Of a stretch of DNA of 64,000 nt, positions 51,961 to 60,199 are shown one piece after another (within the stretch, counting starts at the first letter, position 1; the number at the start of each line of letters is the position of its first letter). Source of the DNA: ZC4RG30 sp965652645 (GTDB lineage Bacteria > Pseudomonadota > Gammaproteobacteria > Steroidobacterales > Steroidobacteraceae); assembly GCA_965652645.1 (NCBI GenBank), contig CBFGXE010000012.1, positions 15,361 through 79,360 of the forward strand, read 5' to 3'. The notes under the pieces are model-generated. The model made no database searches. It had not been told where the DNA came from and saw only the letters and a program-made list of their open reading frames with translations. A program made the translations under genes and the position numbers.

Positions 51961-51998
51961 AAGAAAAAGCCCCGGCAACCGCGAGGTCGCCGGGGCTG
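51961..51998 (-). terminator. Intrinsic terminator of glnK-amtB
   Basis: On the minus strand AGCCCCGGCGACC pairs with GGTTGCCGGGGCT (one mismatch), and then TTTTCTTT follows. It lies 30 bases after the amtB stop and would end the glnK-amtB transcript. Confidence 0.85.
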
Positions 51999-52027
51999 CT
52001 TCCCTCAAGGGGGAAGGGGGTTGTCGA

Positions 52028-53359
52028 TCAGTCGTAGGCCCGCTCGCCGTGCTCGGCGACGTCCAGGCCCTCACGCTCCACCTCTTCGGAGGGGCGCAGT
52101 CCGATGGTGAACTTGATCACGTAGAAGATGATCGCGGTCACGATGCCGGACCAGAACACCGCGAAGAGCACACCCTTCAGCTGGATCAGGAACTGCGCGC
52201 CCATCGAGGGTTCGAAGCCCTGGCCGCCCAGCGAGGCGTGGCCGAGGATGGCGCAGGCCAGGGCGCCCACGATGCCGCCCACGGCGTGCACACCGAACAC
52301 GTCCAGCGAGTCGTCGTAGCCCAGCGCCTTCTTCAGGCCGGCTACCGCCCAGAGGCAGACCAGGCCCGCGACGATGCCGAGGATGATCGAGCCCGACGGG
52401 GAGAGCACGCCGCAGGACGGGGTGATCGCCACGAGGCCTGCCACCGCGCCCGAGGCCGCACCCAGCATGGTGGGCTTGCCGCGGAAGATCCACTCACCGA
52501 AGGTCCAGGCCATCACGGCCGTGGCGGTGCAGACGAAGGTGTTGAGGAACACCAGGCCGGCGCCGTTGTTGGCCTCGAGGCCGGAGCCCACGTTGAAGCC
52601 GTACCAGCCAACCCACAGCAGCGAGGCGCCGATCATCACGTAGGGCAGGTTGTGCGGCGGCATGGCCACCTTGCCGTAGCCCGTGCGCTTGCCGACAACC
52701 AGCGCGCCCACCAGGCCCGCGATACCGGCATTGATGTGCACCACCGTGCCGCCTGCGTAGTCCAGCGCACCGGCCTTGAACAGCCAGCCCTCGGTGAACC
52801 ACACCGCGCGGGCGATCGGCAGGTAGGAGAAGGTGAACCAGAGCACCGCGAACAGCAGCACCGCGCTGAACTTGGTGCGCTCGGCGAAGCCGCCGACCGC
52901 CAGCGCCGTGGTGATGGCCGCGAACGTGGCCTGGAAGGCGACGAACACGTACTCGGGGATGACCACGCCATCGGTGAAGGTGGCGGCGTTGGTGTCCGCC
53001 GTTATTCCTGACAGGAACAACCGGCTGAAGTCACCGATCCATGCGCCGGTGCCGTTGAAGGCCAGGCTGTAGCCGTAGATGACCCACATCACCACCAGCA
53101 GCGAGAACACACAGAACACCTGCATGGAAACCGACAGCATGTTCTTGGCGCGCACCATGCCGCCGTAGAAGAGTGCAAGGCCGGGCACGGCCATCATGAT
53201 GACCAGCAGCGTGCAGACCATCATCCAGGCGGTATCGCCTTTTTCCGGCGTCGGTTCTGCTTCCTGTGCGCCGGCAAGCGCCGGCAGCAGTGCCAGCGAA
53301 GCAAGCAGTGTTCCGCGCGCCCATCGCGAGGAAGTTATCGAGGCGAGATCAATGCGCAT
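52028..53359 (-). CDS. amtB: AmtB-type ammonium transporter
   Basis: A 443-residue Amt channel with a cleaved N-terminal signal peptide (RGTLLASLALLPALAGAQ) and 11 membrane helices. The twin pore His residues are seen in VVHINAGIAGLVGAL and FGVHAVGGIVGAL, and ALFYGGMVRAKNML near 70 is conserved. ATG at 53359 starts the signal peptide; the upstream open frame is not conserved. It is encoded 19 bases after the PII gene and shares the NtrC/sigma-54 control region upstream of it. The usual AmtB plug, the PII T-loop, is absent from the neighbouring PII. Confidence 0.92.
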   Translation of the reverse strand: MRIDLASITSSRWARGTLLASLALLPALAGAQEAEPTPEKGDTAWMMVCTLLVIMMAVPGLALFYGGMVRAKNMLSVSMQVFCVFSLLVVMWVIYGYSLAFNGTGAWIGDFSRLFLSGITADTNAATFTDGVVIPEYVFVAFQATFAAITTALAVGGFAERTKFSAVLLFAVLWFTFSYLPIARAVWFTEGWLFKAGALDYAGGTVVHINAGIAGLVGALVVGKRTGYGKVAMPPHNLPYVMIGASLLWVGWYGFNVGSGLEANNGAGLVFLNTFVCTATAVMAWTFGEWIFRGKPTMLGAASGAVAGLVAITPSCGVLSPSGSIILGIVAGLVCLWAVAGLKKALGYDDSLDVFGVHAVGGIVGALACAILGHASLGGQGFEPSMGAQFLIQLKGVLFAVFWSGIVTAIIFYVIKFTIGLRPSEEVEREGLDVAEHGERAYD

Positions 53360-53378
53360 ATGCGACTCCCAGCTGTTC

Positions 53379-53666
53379 TTAAGTTGCCGCTGTTCCGGTC
53401 TCGCCGGTGCGGATTCGAATGGCCTGTTCCAGATTTCCAACAAGTATCTTTCCATCGCCGTTCCGGCCCGTTCGCGAGATGTTGGCTATGGCCTCGAGCA
53501 CCGGCTCGACGATGGCATCGTCGACGGCGATCTCGACCTTGGCCCGCGGCCCGTGCTCTGCTTCATGCACTTCGGTCACCGTCACGCCCTGCACCCCCAG
53601 TTGGGCGATGGCATGCCGCATCTCGTCCAGCTTGAATGGCCGGACGATCGCAGTGATGATCTTCAT
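53379..53666 (-). CDS. GlnK-like PII protein lacking the T-loop
   Basis: A 95-residue PII-family protein, shorter than the ~112-residue norm. MKIITAIVRPFKLDEMRHAI is the family N-terminus and TVTEV ends at residue 33, as in E. coli GlnK. The T-loop that should follow (about 24 residues, including GRQKGH and the uridylylation Tyr51) is replaced by nine residues, HEAEHGPRA, before KVEIAV. The B-loop TGRNGDGKI (66-74) and the C-terminal IRIRTGE (83-89) are intact, so ATP binding is likely kept. Uridylylation at Tyr51 and insertion into AmtB are excluded. I checked the codons: the gap is in frame, with no frameshift. It lies in front of amtB behind NtrC/sigma-54 elements. Confidence 0.85.
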   Translation of the reverse strand: MKIITAIVRPFKLDEMRHAIAQLGVQGVTVTEVHEAEHGPRAKVEIAVDDAIVEPVLEAIANISRTGRNGDGKILVGNLEQAIRIRTGETGTAAT

Positions 53667-53759
53667 GGCGTACATGTCGCAACGCAGCGAGCCTTGTTGG
53701 TATCCATTGCCTGGTCTAGCGAACGCTCTGAACCACCGGTTCAGCGCCCAAGGGACCAG

Positions 53760-53775
53760 TGCAGAAACCGTGCCA
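53760..53775 (-). promoter_or_regulatory. Sigma-54 promoter of the PII-amtB operon
   Basis: TGGCAC-GGTTT-CTGCA on the minus strand matches the -24/-12 consensus TGGCAC-N5-TTGCA with one mismatch and the exact GG-to-GC spacing. Transcription would begin near 53749, leaving an 83-base leader before the ATG at 53666. Confidence 0.75.
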
Positions 53776-53844
53776 CGGGTCACACGCCGGATAGCGCGGT
53801 CCAAAAGGACCAGCGCGCCACGGGGCTGCACAGTGTTGGACACT

Positions 53845-53874
53845 TGCACGAAGTTGGTGCACCACCGTGGTGCA
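53845..53874 (-). promoter_or_regulatory. Overlapping NtrC-type enhancer sites
   Basis: TGCACCACCGTGGTGCA (53858-53874) fits the NtrC palindrome TGCACCA-N3-TGGTGCA exactly. TGCACGAAGTTGGTGCA (53845-53861) fits with one mismatch and overlaps it by four bases. They lie about 100-120 bases upstream of the sigma-54 start, the usual enhancer distance, and 20 bases before the ubiK start on the other side. Confidence 0.75.
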
Positions 53875-53893
53875 TGACCGTCGCGGAGAGCCC

Positions 53894-54163
53894 ATGATCG
53901 ACAAACTGGACGTGAACGGACTGGTGCGCCAGCTCACCGAGAACCTGCCGGCCTCCTTGCAGGCGCTGAAGGGGGACGTGGAGGCCCATGCCAGCCGGGT
54001 GCTGCGCGATGCCACGCGCCGCCTCGACCTGGTGTCGCGCGAGGAATTCGATGCCCAGGCGCGGGTGCTGGAGCGCAGCCGGGAACTGATCGCCACGCTG
54101 GAAGCCCGGGTGGCCGCGCTGGAACGGCAGCAGGGAGCCGGGTCGGCCGGCACCTCGGGCTAA
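53894..54163 (+). CDS. ubiK: UbiK, ubiquinone biosynthesis accessory factor (YqiC)
   Basis: An 89-residue UbiK/YqiC protein with an N-terminal helical region (LVRQLTENLPASLQALKGDVEAHASRVL, cited as VRQLTENLPASLQALKGD) and a C-terminal coiled coil (LERSRELIATLEARVAALERQ). It works with UbiJ, encoded 10 kb away, in aerobic ubiquinone synthesis. ATG at 53894 follows GGAGAG; the in-frame codons before it were rejected. Its start lies beside NtrC sites, and it is divergent from the PII gene. Confidence 0.88.
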   Translation: MIDKLDVNGLVRQLTENLPASLQALKGDVEAHASRVLRDATRRLDLVSREEFDAQARVLERSRELIATLEARVAALERQQGAGSAGTSG

Positions 54164-54225
54164 TCTGCCCGGTTCCGGCAATTAACCGCGCCCCGGCGGG
54201 CGGCTTGCCCGGCCACAGTGGGTGC

Positions 54226-55773
54226 ATGGGATTCGCCCGGGTCTTCAGTCGCGCGCAGGTGGGCCTGGCCGCCCCGCAGGTCACGGTGGAGGTGCACCTG
54301 GGCAGCGGCCTGCCCACCTTCACCATCGTCGGGCTGCCGGCCGCGGCGGTGAAAGAAAGCCGCGAGCGCGTGCGCGCAGCCCTTGCCACCTGCGGCTTCG
54401 AGCTGCCGGCCGGGCGCATCACGGTCAACCTTGCGCCGGCCGACCTCCCGAAGGAGGGCGGGCGTTTCGACCTGCCCGTGGCGCTGGGCATCCTGCTGGC
54501 CTCGGGGCAGGCCGAGCCGCGCTTCGAGCTGGCGTGCACCGAGTTCTACGGCGAGCTGGCGCTCACCGGTGAGCTCAAGCCGGTGCCGGGGCTGCTGCTG
54601 GCGGCGTTGCATGCGCGTCGCGGCGGACACGGCGTGGTCGTGCCGGCCTGCAACCTGCCCGAGGTGCGCGCGGCCGATGCCGGGGCCCGCGGACTGCGAC
54701 ACCTGCGCGAGCTGGTGGAAGAAGAGGGCGCCCCCGACATGGCCGCTGAAGTTCCGGCGGCACTGCCGGTGGATCACGCGCCGGTGCACGAGCTGGCCGA
54801 CGTGCGGGGCCAGCACCACGCCAAGCGCGCGCTGCTCATTGCCGCAGCCGGGGCGCACAGCCTCCTGATGCTCGGTCCGCCAGGCTCCGGCAAGACCATG
54901 CTGGCGCAGCGCCTGCCCGGCCTGTTGCCGCCGCTGACCCACGACGAGGCGCTGGAAGTCGCGGCCATCACGGCAGTGGCGCAATCCATACCTGGCGCGA
55001 CGCCGGGCAGGGCACGCTGGCCTGCCACGCCGCCGTTCCGCGCGCCTCACCACACGGCCTCGGCCCATGCCATCGTCGGCGGCGGAATGGCCGTGCAACC
55101 CGGGGAGGTGAGCCTCGCGCACCATGGCGTGCTCTTCCTCGACGAGCTGCCGGAATTCGACCGGCGGGTGCTCGAATCACTGCGCGAACCGCTGGAATCC
55201 GGACGCGTGAATGTGGTGCGCGCCAACCGGCGGGCGGAGTTTCCCGCATCATTCCTGCTGGTGGCGGCGATGAATCCCTGTCCCTGCGGGCGCCACGGGC
55301 TGGTGGCTCCTGCCTGCCGCTGCCAGGTGGCGCAGGTGGAGCGTTACCGCGCCCGCATTTCCGGACCGCTGCTCGATCGCATCGACCTGCAACTGCGCCT
55401 GGCGCAGGTGGATGCGGCGACGCTGGTGGCCGATGCACCGGCGCGGGATGAAGCAGCACAAGAGGGGGAACCGGCCGCCGCAGAGATGACCACCGCCCGG
55501 GCGCGGGCGCTGGTGTGTCGCGTGCGTGAGCGGCAGATGCGGCGCCAGGGATGCCTCAACGGCAGGCTGTCGTCCGCGGATACCCTGCGCCATTGCCGGG
55601 CTGATCAGAAAGGACTGAACCTGTTGGCGAGGGCTGCGGAAAAGCGCGGCACTTCAGCGCGCGGGCAGCACCGCATCCTGCGCGTGGCGCGCACCATTGC
55701 CGACCTCGCTGACCGGGACGGCATACAGCCGGGCGACATCGCGGAGGCGCTGTCGCTGCGGCTGGAGGAATAA
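54226..55773 (+). CDS. comM: ComM/YifB, Mg-chelatase-like AAA+ helicase
   Basis: A 515-residue protein. The N-terminal Lon-like ChlI domain (RAQVGLAAPQVTVEVHLGSGLPTFTIVGLPAAAVKES, cited as VEVHLGSGLPTFTIVGLP) is followed by ITVNLAPADLPKEGGRFDLPVALG. A central AAA+ module has Walker A GPPGSGKTML near 222 and Walker B-like LFLDELPEF near 301. The C-terminal domain has a Cys-rich segment (NPCPCGRHG and CRCQVAQVERY), then a helical tail. ComM drives branch migration during natural transformation. The start is ATG at 54226; TTG at 54205 is a weaker alternative. Confidence 0.9.
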   Translation: MGFARVFSRAQVGLAAPQVTVEVHLGSGLPTFTIVGLPAAAVKESRERVRAALATCGFELPAGRITVNLAPADLPKEGGRFDLPVALGILLASGQAEPRFELACTEFYGELALTGELKPVPGLLLAALHARRGGHGVVVPACNLPEVRAADAGARGLRHLRELVEEEGAPDMAAEVPAALPVDHAPVHELADVRGQHHAKRALLIAAAGAHSLLMLGPPGSGKTMLAQRLPGLLPPLTHDEALEVAAITAVAQSIPGATPGRARWPATPPFRAPHHTASAHAIVGGGMAVQPGEVSLAHHGVLFLDELPEFDRRVLESLREPLESGRVNVVRANRRAEFPASFLLVAAMNPCPCGRHGLVAPACRCQVAQVERYRARISGPLLDRIDLQLRLAQVDAATLVADAPARDEAAQEGEPAAAEMTTARARALVCRVRERQMRRQGCLNGRLSSADTLRHCRADQKGLNLLARAAEKRGTSARGQHRILRVARTIADLADRDGIQPGDIAEALSLRLEE

Positions 55774-55783
55774 GGGGAGAGGA

Positions 55784-55802
55784 GGCCGGCAGCTGGCCGG
55801 CC
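55784..55802 (+). terminator. Hairpin between convergent comM and cytochrome c genes
   Basis: GGCCGGC / GCCGGCC form a 7-bp stem with a five-base loop just after the comM stop. There is no U-tract, so termination is only likely if Rho or structure assists. Confidence 0.3.
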
Positions 55803-55809
55803 ACGCGGA

Positions 55810-56325
55810 CTAGAGCTTTTCCAGCATGTAATCGACGGCCTTCTTCACCAGGTCGTCGCTGAGATCAGTGCGGCCGCCCTTCGCAGGCATCGCGTTGCCG
55901 CTCTTGCCGGTGAAACCCTTGATGGCGTGTTCGTATAGCGTATTGATGCCCTGTGCACGGCGCGGTGCCCAATTCGCCGCATCGCCAAGCCTGGGCGCGC
56001 TCAGCAGGCCCGCGTCATGGCAGGCCACGCAGGCGACCTTGTAGACCTGCTCGCCGGTCTCGAGTACCACGGCCGCAGCGCCCGAGGCCACCTGCGTCAC
56101 CGGCGCTATCTTCAGCGCCGCATTGTCCTGCCCCGCCACCGCCACCCGCGCGGCCCCCGATACCCGCTCCGCCACGGTCTGCTGCAGCAGCGGATCCTGC
56201 TGTACGGAGGCGTTCTGTTCCTTGCCCACATACCGGGCCAGCGCGAAGACCAGGATCGCGAAGGCGACCAGCAGTCCAAGGACGACGCTGAAAACATTGA
56301 AGAAATGGGTATCTTGCTTGCTCAC
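55810..56325 (-). CDS. Membrane-anchored cytochrome c5-like protein
   Basis: A 171-residue protein with an N-terminal membrane anchor (about residues 10-32), a linker, and a class I cytochrome c domain. Heme-binding CVACH is at residues 99-103, and the axial Met is probably in GNAMPAKGG near 146. This is the cytochrome c5 (CccA) type that carries electrons to terminal oxidases or other periplasmic reductases. The start is GTG at 56325. It is divergent from the DUF1592 gene, which also carries c-type hemes. Confidence 0.85.
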   Translation of the reverse strand: MSKQDTHFFNVFSVVLGLLVAFAILVFALARYVGKEQNASVQQDPLLQQTVAERVSGAARVAVAGQDNAALKIAPVTQVASGAAAVVLETGEQVYKVACVACHDAGLLSAPRLGDAANWAPRRAQGINTLYEHAIKGFTGKSGNAMPAKGGRTDLSDDLVKKAVDYMLEKL

Positions 56326-56366
56326 TTGGGGGAAGTCCGGTCAGTTGGGGCAGGTCAAACCCCGGA

Positions 56367-56372
56367 ATTATA
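56367..56372 (-). promoter_or_regulatory. Perfect -10 box upstream of the cytochrome c gene
   Basis: TATAAT on the minus strand lies 40 bases upstream of the cytochrome GTG. TTGGAC 22 bases further up is a poor -35 spacing, so the promoter may rely on an extended -10 or an activator. Confidence 0.4.
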
Positions 56373-56460
56373 GGGAACTGTTGCAGTTTGGGCAGTCCAA
56401 CCCGACGGACCCGACTAAAATCAACGGGGAACGGGCCCGGCAGTGCTTGATCCAAGGGGT

Positions 56461-58854
56461 ATGGGGATTGTGTCCAAGCGTTTCTTGAGTGCGGCAGTGG
56501 CCGTGCTGGCCTGCGGCCCCGCCTGCGCGCAGGCGGCCGCGCCCGCCCCCTCCCACTGGGCGGCCATCGAGACCTACTGCGGCGACTGCCACAACTCCAC
56601 TGACTGGGCCGGTGGCGTGGCCTTCGACGCCTACACCGAGGCCGATGTCCCCCACGAAATCGACGTGTGGGAAAAAGTGGCGCGCAAGCTGCGCGGCCAC
56701 CTGATGCCGCCCCCGGGCAGCAAGCAGCCCCCGCAGGCCGAGCTCGACGGCATCGTGCAGTGGCTGGAGACCAGCCTCGATGCCCGCCGCGAGACCCCGC
56801 GCGCCGGCTACGTCACCGCGCAGCGCCTCAACCGCACCGAATACGCCAATGCCGTGCGCACGCTGCTGGGCGTGGAGATCAAGGTGGAAGACCTGCTTCC
56901 GCCCGAAATCGAGATGGAAGGTTTCGACAACATCGCCGCGGTGCTCACCGTGTCGCCGTCCTTCCTCGACCAGTACATCGGCGCCGCACGCTACATCGCG
57001 CGGCGCGCCGTGGGCGATCCGCAGGCCAAGCTGGGCAAGACGCTCTACACCTCGGCGCAGTCCGAGGGCGGCAAGATGCCGCCGGGCAGCGCCGGCGGCA
57101 CGAAGATCACGCATTTCTTCCCCGCGGATGGCGAATACCGCCTCAGCATCGTCAATGACCTCACCGGCGGCCTCTATCCGAATGCCTCGCTGTTCCGCCG
57201 CACCATCGTCGTGATGCTCGACGGCAAGGAGATCTTCCGCGGCGACCTGGGCGGCAAGGAAGACCTGGGCGTCGTCGACAAGGAGGCGCAGCCCGGCCGC
57301 GACAAGGTGATGTCGCGTTTCCAGAACATCCCCTTCCGCGCCACCTCCGGCACCCACCAGATCATCGTCACCGCCGTGGAGCGCTCGCGCGTGCTGTCGG
57401 ACGACACCATCGGCGGCGGCTTCGGTGGTGGCCGCGGCGGCGGTGGCGGTGGCGGCATCGCGCCGAACGTAGAGATCGCCGGGCCCTTCGGCGAGGTGAC
57501 GCTCAGCAGTTCGCCCAGCCGCGACCGCATCTTCGTGTGCTACCCGAAGAACGCCGCGGAGGAAAAGCCCTGCGCCACGCGCATCGCACGCGAGCTGGCC
57601 ACGCGCGCCTACCGCCGGCCGGCCACCGATGCCGACGTCTCCCGCCTGATGACCTTCTTCGAGTCCGGTCGCAAGGAAATCGGCCACTTCGACGGAGGCG
57701 TGCAGGAAATCGTGATGGGCACGCTCTCCAGTCCCGACTTCCTCTATCGCGTGATCGCGCCGCGCGGCGATGGCCACGCGCCCTATCCGCTCTCCGACCT
57801 CGAGCTGGCCTCGCGCCTGGCGTTCTTCATCTGGAGCGACGTGCCCGACGACGAGCTGCGCCAGCTCGCAGTGGAAGGCAAGCTCGGCGATCGCAACGTC
57901 TACCAGCAGCAGGTGCTGCGCATGCTGGCCGACCAGCGGGCCATGGCGCTGGTGGATGGCTTCGCGATGCGCTGGCTCAACGTCGATGACCTGAAGGCCG
58001 TGGATCCGGACACCAACATCTTCCGCGGCTTCAACGAGTCACTGCGCAGCGATTTCAGCACCGAAATCCGCCTGTTCCTCGGCGAGGTGCTGCTGCAGAA
58101 CAACACCGTGCTCGACCTGCTGGACGCGGACTACACCTACCTCAACCAGCGCCTGGCCTCGCACTACGGCATCCGCGGCATCAATGGCCAGCAGTTCCGC
58201 CGCGTGCAGCTGGCCGACCCGGCCCGCTACGGCGTACTCGGCAAGGCGGCCGTGCTGCTGCGCACCTCCTATGCCGACCGCACCTCGCCGGTGCTGCGCG
58301 GCGCGTGGATCCTCGAGCGCCTGATCGGCACCGCGCCCACGCCGCCGCCGCCGGGCGTGGAGACCAACCTCGCCCCCAAGGAAGGCGAGCAGGGCACCAC
58401 GCTGCGCAAGCGGCTCGAGGTGCACCGCTCGGTGCAGAGCTGCAACCAGTGCCACGGCGTGATCGACCCGCTGGGCCTGGCGATGGAGAACTTCGACGCC
58501 ATCGGCGCCTGGCGCACGCGCGAGAGCGACTCGCGCCAGCCCATCGACGCCACCAGCGTGCTGCCCGACGGCACCCCGATCAACGGCGTGGTGGAGCTGC
58601 GCGAGGCGCTGGCCCGTCGTCCCGAGCAGTTCGTCTGGTCGATCACGCAGAAGCTGATGATGTATGCCACCGGCCGCGAGGTGGAGGCGCATGACATGCC
58701 GCAGGTGCGGCAGATCGTGCGCGATACCGCGGCGGGCAACTACCGGTTCTTCGACCTGGTGCAGGCCGTCGCCAATTCCGACGCCTTCCGCCTGCAGGGT
58801 CCGCCGCATCCCGCACAGCAGTCCACGGTGGCGCAGGTCCACCCGGCACAGTAG
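56461..58854 (+). CDS. DUF1587/1595/1592/1588/1585 diheme exported protein
   Basis: A 797-residue exported protein with a signal peptide (cleavage near CAQA, residue 24) and two c-type heme motifs. CGDCH is near residue 43 (planctomycete-type cytochrome C region) and CNQCH near residue 662. Between them lie DUF1587 (about 100-165), a linker with a Gly-rich run near 320-338, DUF1595 (about 370-430), DUF1592 (about 440-570), DUF1588 (about 590-690) and DUF1585 (about 705-780), the canonical order. The family has no settled function and is usually paired with a DUF1552 gene, as here. ATG at 56461 or GTG at 56470 may be the start. It is divergent from a cytochrome c5 gene, a possible electron partner. 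Confidence 0.85.
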   Translation: MGIVSKRFLSAAVAVLACGPACAQAAAPAPSHWAAIETYCGDCHNSTDWAGGVAFDAYTEADVPHEIDVWEKVARKLRGHLMPPPGSKQPPQAELDGIVQWLETSLDARRETPRAGYVTAQRLNRTEYANAVRTLLGVEIKVEDLLPPEIEMEGFDNIAAVLTVSPSFLDQYIGAARYIARRAVGDPQAKLGKTLYTSAQSEGGKMPPGSAGGTKITHFFPADGEYRLSIVNDLTGGLYPNASLFRRTIVVMLDGKEIFRGDLGGKEDLGVVDKEAQPGRDKVMSRFQNIPFRATSGTHQIIVTAVERSRVLSDDTIGGGFGGGRGGGGGGGIAPNVEIAGPFGEVTLSSSPSRDRIFVCYPKNAAEEKPCATRIARELATRAYRRPATDADVSRLMTFFESGRKEIGHFDGGVQEIVMGTLSSPDFLYRVIAPRGDGHAPYPLSDLELASRLAFFIWSDVPDDELRQLAVEGKLGDRNVYQQQVLRMLADQRAMALVDGFAMRWLNVDDLKAVDPDTNIFRGFNESLRSDFSTEIRLFLGEVLLQNNTVLDLLDADYTYLNQRLASHYGIRGINGQQFRRVQLADPARYGVLGKAAVLLRTSYADRTSPVLRGAWILERLIGTAPTPPPPGVETNLAPKEGEQGTTLRKRLEVHRSVQSCNQCHGVIDPLGLAMENFDAIGAWRTRESDSRQPIDATSVLPDGTPINGVVELREALARRPEQFVWSITQKLMMYATGREVEAHDMPQVRQIVRDTAAGNYRFFDLVQAVANSDAFRLQGPPHPAQQSTVAQVHPAQ

Positions 58855-58864
58855 GAGTCGAGCG

Positions 58865-60199
58865 ATGTTCCTCACCAAGAAGCACATTTCCCGCCGTGCC
58901 ACGCTGAAGGGCATGGGTGTGTCGCTGGCGCTGCCCCTGCTGGATGCGATGATTCCCGCGGCCACGGCCATGGAGAAGACCGCCGCGGTGCCCAGGCCGC
59001 GCGTCGGGTTCTTCTACATCCCGCACGGCGCCATCATGGACAACACGCCGTTCGGCAAGGAAGTGGACGCCTGGACGCCCTCGGGCGAGGGCGCGAACTT
59101 CACGCTGAACCGCATCATGAAGCCGCTTGAGAAGCACAAGCAGCAGGTGATCTCCTTCGCCAACCTGGAGAACGCGGCCAGCGCAGGTTCGGTGCATACG
59201 CTGAACCCGGCCACCTGGCTGTCGGCCGTGCGCCCGCCCGGAGGCACGCCGGGCGCCAACATGGCCATCACCCTCGACCAGGTGATCGCCGGCGCCATCG
59301 GCCAGGAAACCGCGCTGCCCTCGCTGGAGCTGGCGGCCGAAACCACCATCCAGGCCGCGGCCGGCGGCGGTTTCTACAGCACCACGCTGTCGTTCCGCGA
59401 CGCGCACACGCCGCTGCCCATGGAGTTCAATCCGCGCAAGGTGTTCCTGCAGCTCTTCGGCGAAGGTGACACCGACGCCGAGCGTGCGCTGATCTCGCGC
59501 CAGACCACCAGCATCCTCGACCTGATCGCCGAGCGCACGAAGTCGCTGCGCGCCGAGGTGGGCCCGGAAGACCGGCGCGTGCTCGACAGCTACCTGGAGA
59601 CAGTGCGCGAGATCGAGCGCCGGCTGGAGAAGGCCAAGGCGCGCGATCTGTCGAGCGTGAAGCTGCCGGACGCACCGGTGGGCCAGCTCGACGCCTTCGA
59701 CGAGCAGGTGAACCTGATGTTCGACCTGGTCGCCCTGGCCTACCAGGCCAACCTGACCCGCGTGGTTTCCTACATCATGGTGGCCGAGGGCACGAACCGG
59801 AACTATCCTTTCATCAACGTGCCGGATTCCTTCCATCCGCTCTCGCACCATGCCAATGACCGCGACCGGCTGGAGAAACTCACCCGGGTGCAGACCTGGC
59901 ACATGGAGCAGTTCGCGAAGTTCCTCGACAAGATGGCCGCCACGCCCGATGGCGACGGCTCGCTGCTCGACCACTCGATCTTCATGTACGGCTCGAACAT
60001 GAGCAACAGCGACCGCCACAACAACTACCCGCTGCCGGTGATCCTGGTCGGCGGCGGCAATGGCAAGCTGAAAGGCGGCCGCCACATCGTGCCCCCGGAT
60101 CGCACGCCCATCGCCAACCTGCACCTCACCGTGCTCAACAAGCTGGGCATTGCGCGCGACAAGCTCGGCGACAGCACCGGCTTCATCGCGGGAGTGTGA
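58865..60199 (+). CDS. DUF1552 TAT-exported protein
   Basis: A 444-residue protein with a twin-arginine signal (SRRATLKGMGVSLALPLL, Arg10-Arg11) and a DUF1552 domain. GFFYIPHGAIMDN near 44 and the C-terminal SIFMYGSNMSNSDRHN near 362 suggest an alkaline-phosphatase/sulfatase-like fold related to DUF1501 proteins, but no complete metal site is obvious to me. It is 10 bases downstream of the DUF1592 gene. TAT export implies folding, possibly with a cofactor, in the cytoplasm. ATG at 58865 follows AGGAG. Confidence 0.85.
   Translation: MFLTKKHISRRATLKGMGVSLALPLLDAMIPAATAMEKTAAVPRPRVGFFYIPHGAIMDNTPFGKEVDAWTPSGEGANFTLNRIMKPLEKHKQQVISFANLENAASAGSVHTLNPATWLSAVRPPGGTPGANMAITLDQVIAGAIGQETALPSLELAAETTIQAAAGGGFYSTTLSFRDAHTPLPMEFNPRKVFLQLFGEGDTDAERALISRQTTSILDLIAERTKSLRAEVGPEDRRVLDSYLETVREIERRLEKAKARDLSSVKLPDAPVGQLDAFDEQVNLMFDLVALAYQANLTRVVSYIMVAEGTNRNYPFINVPDSFHPLSHHANDRDRLEKLTRVQTWHMEQFAKFLDKMAATPDGDGSLLDHSIFMYGSNMSNSDRHNNYPLPVILVGGGNGKLKGGRHIVPPDRTPIANLHLTVLNKLGIARDKLGDSTGFIAGV

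Noticed and set aside
53379..53666. A frameshift or sequencing error explaining the short PII
   Set aside because: The codons on both sides of the gap are in the same frame and read as clean PII sequence; the missing part is a multiple of three and coincides exactly with the T-loop.
57415..57465. Gly-rich low-complexity run in the DUF1592 protein as a repeat or insertion
   Set aside because: It is an in-frame linker of about 19 residues between conserved domains, with no flanking duplication.
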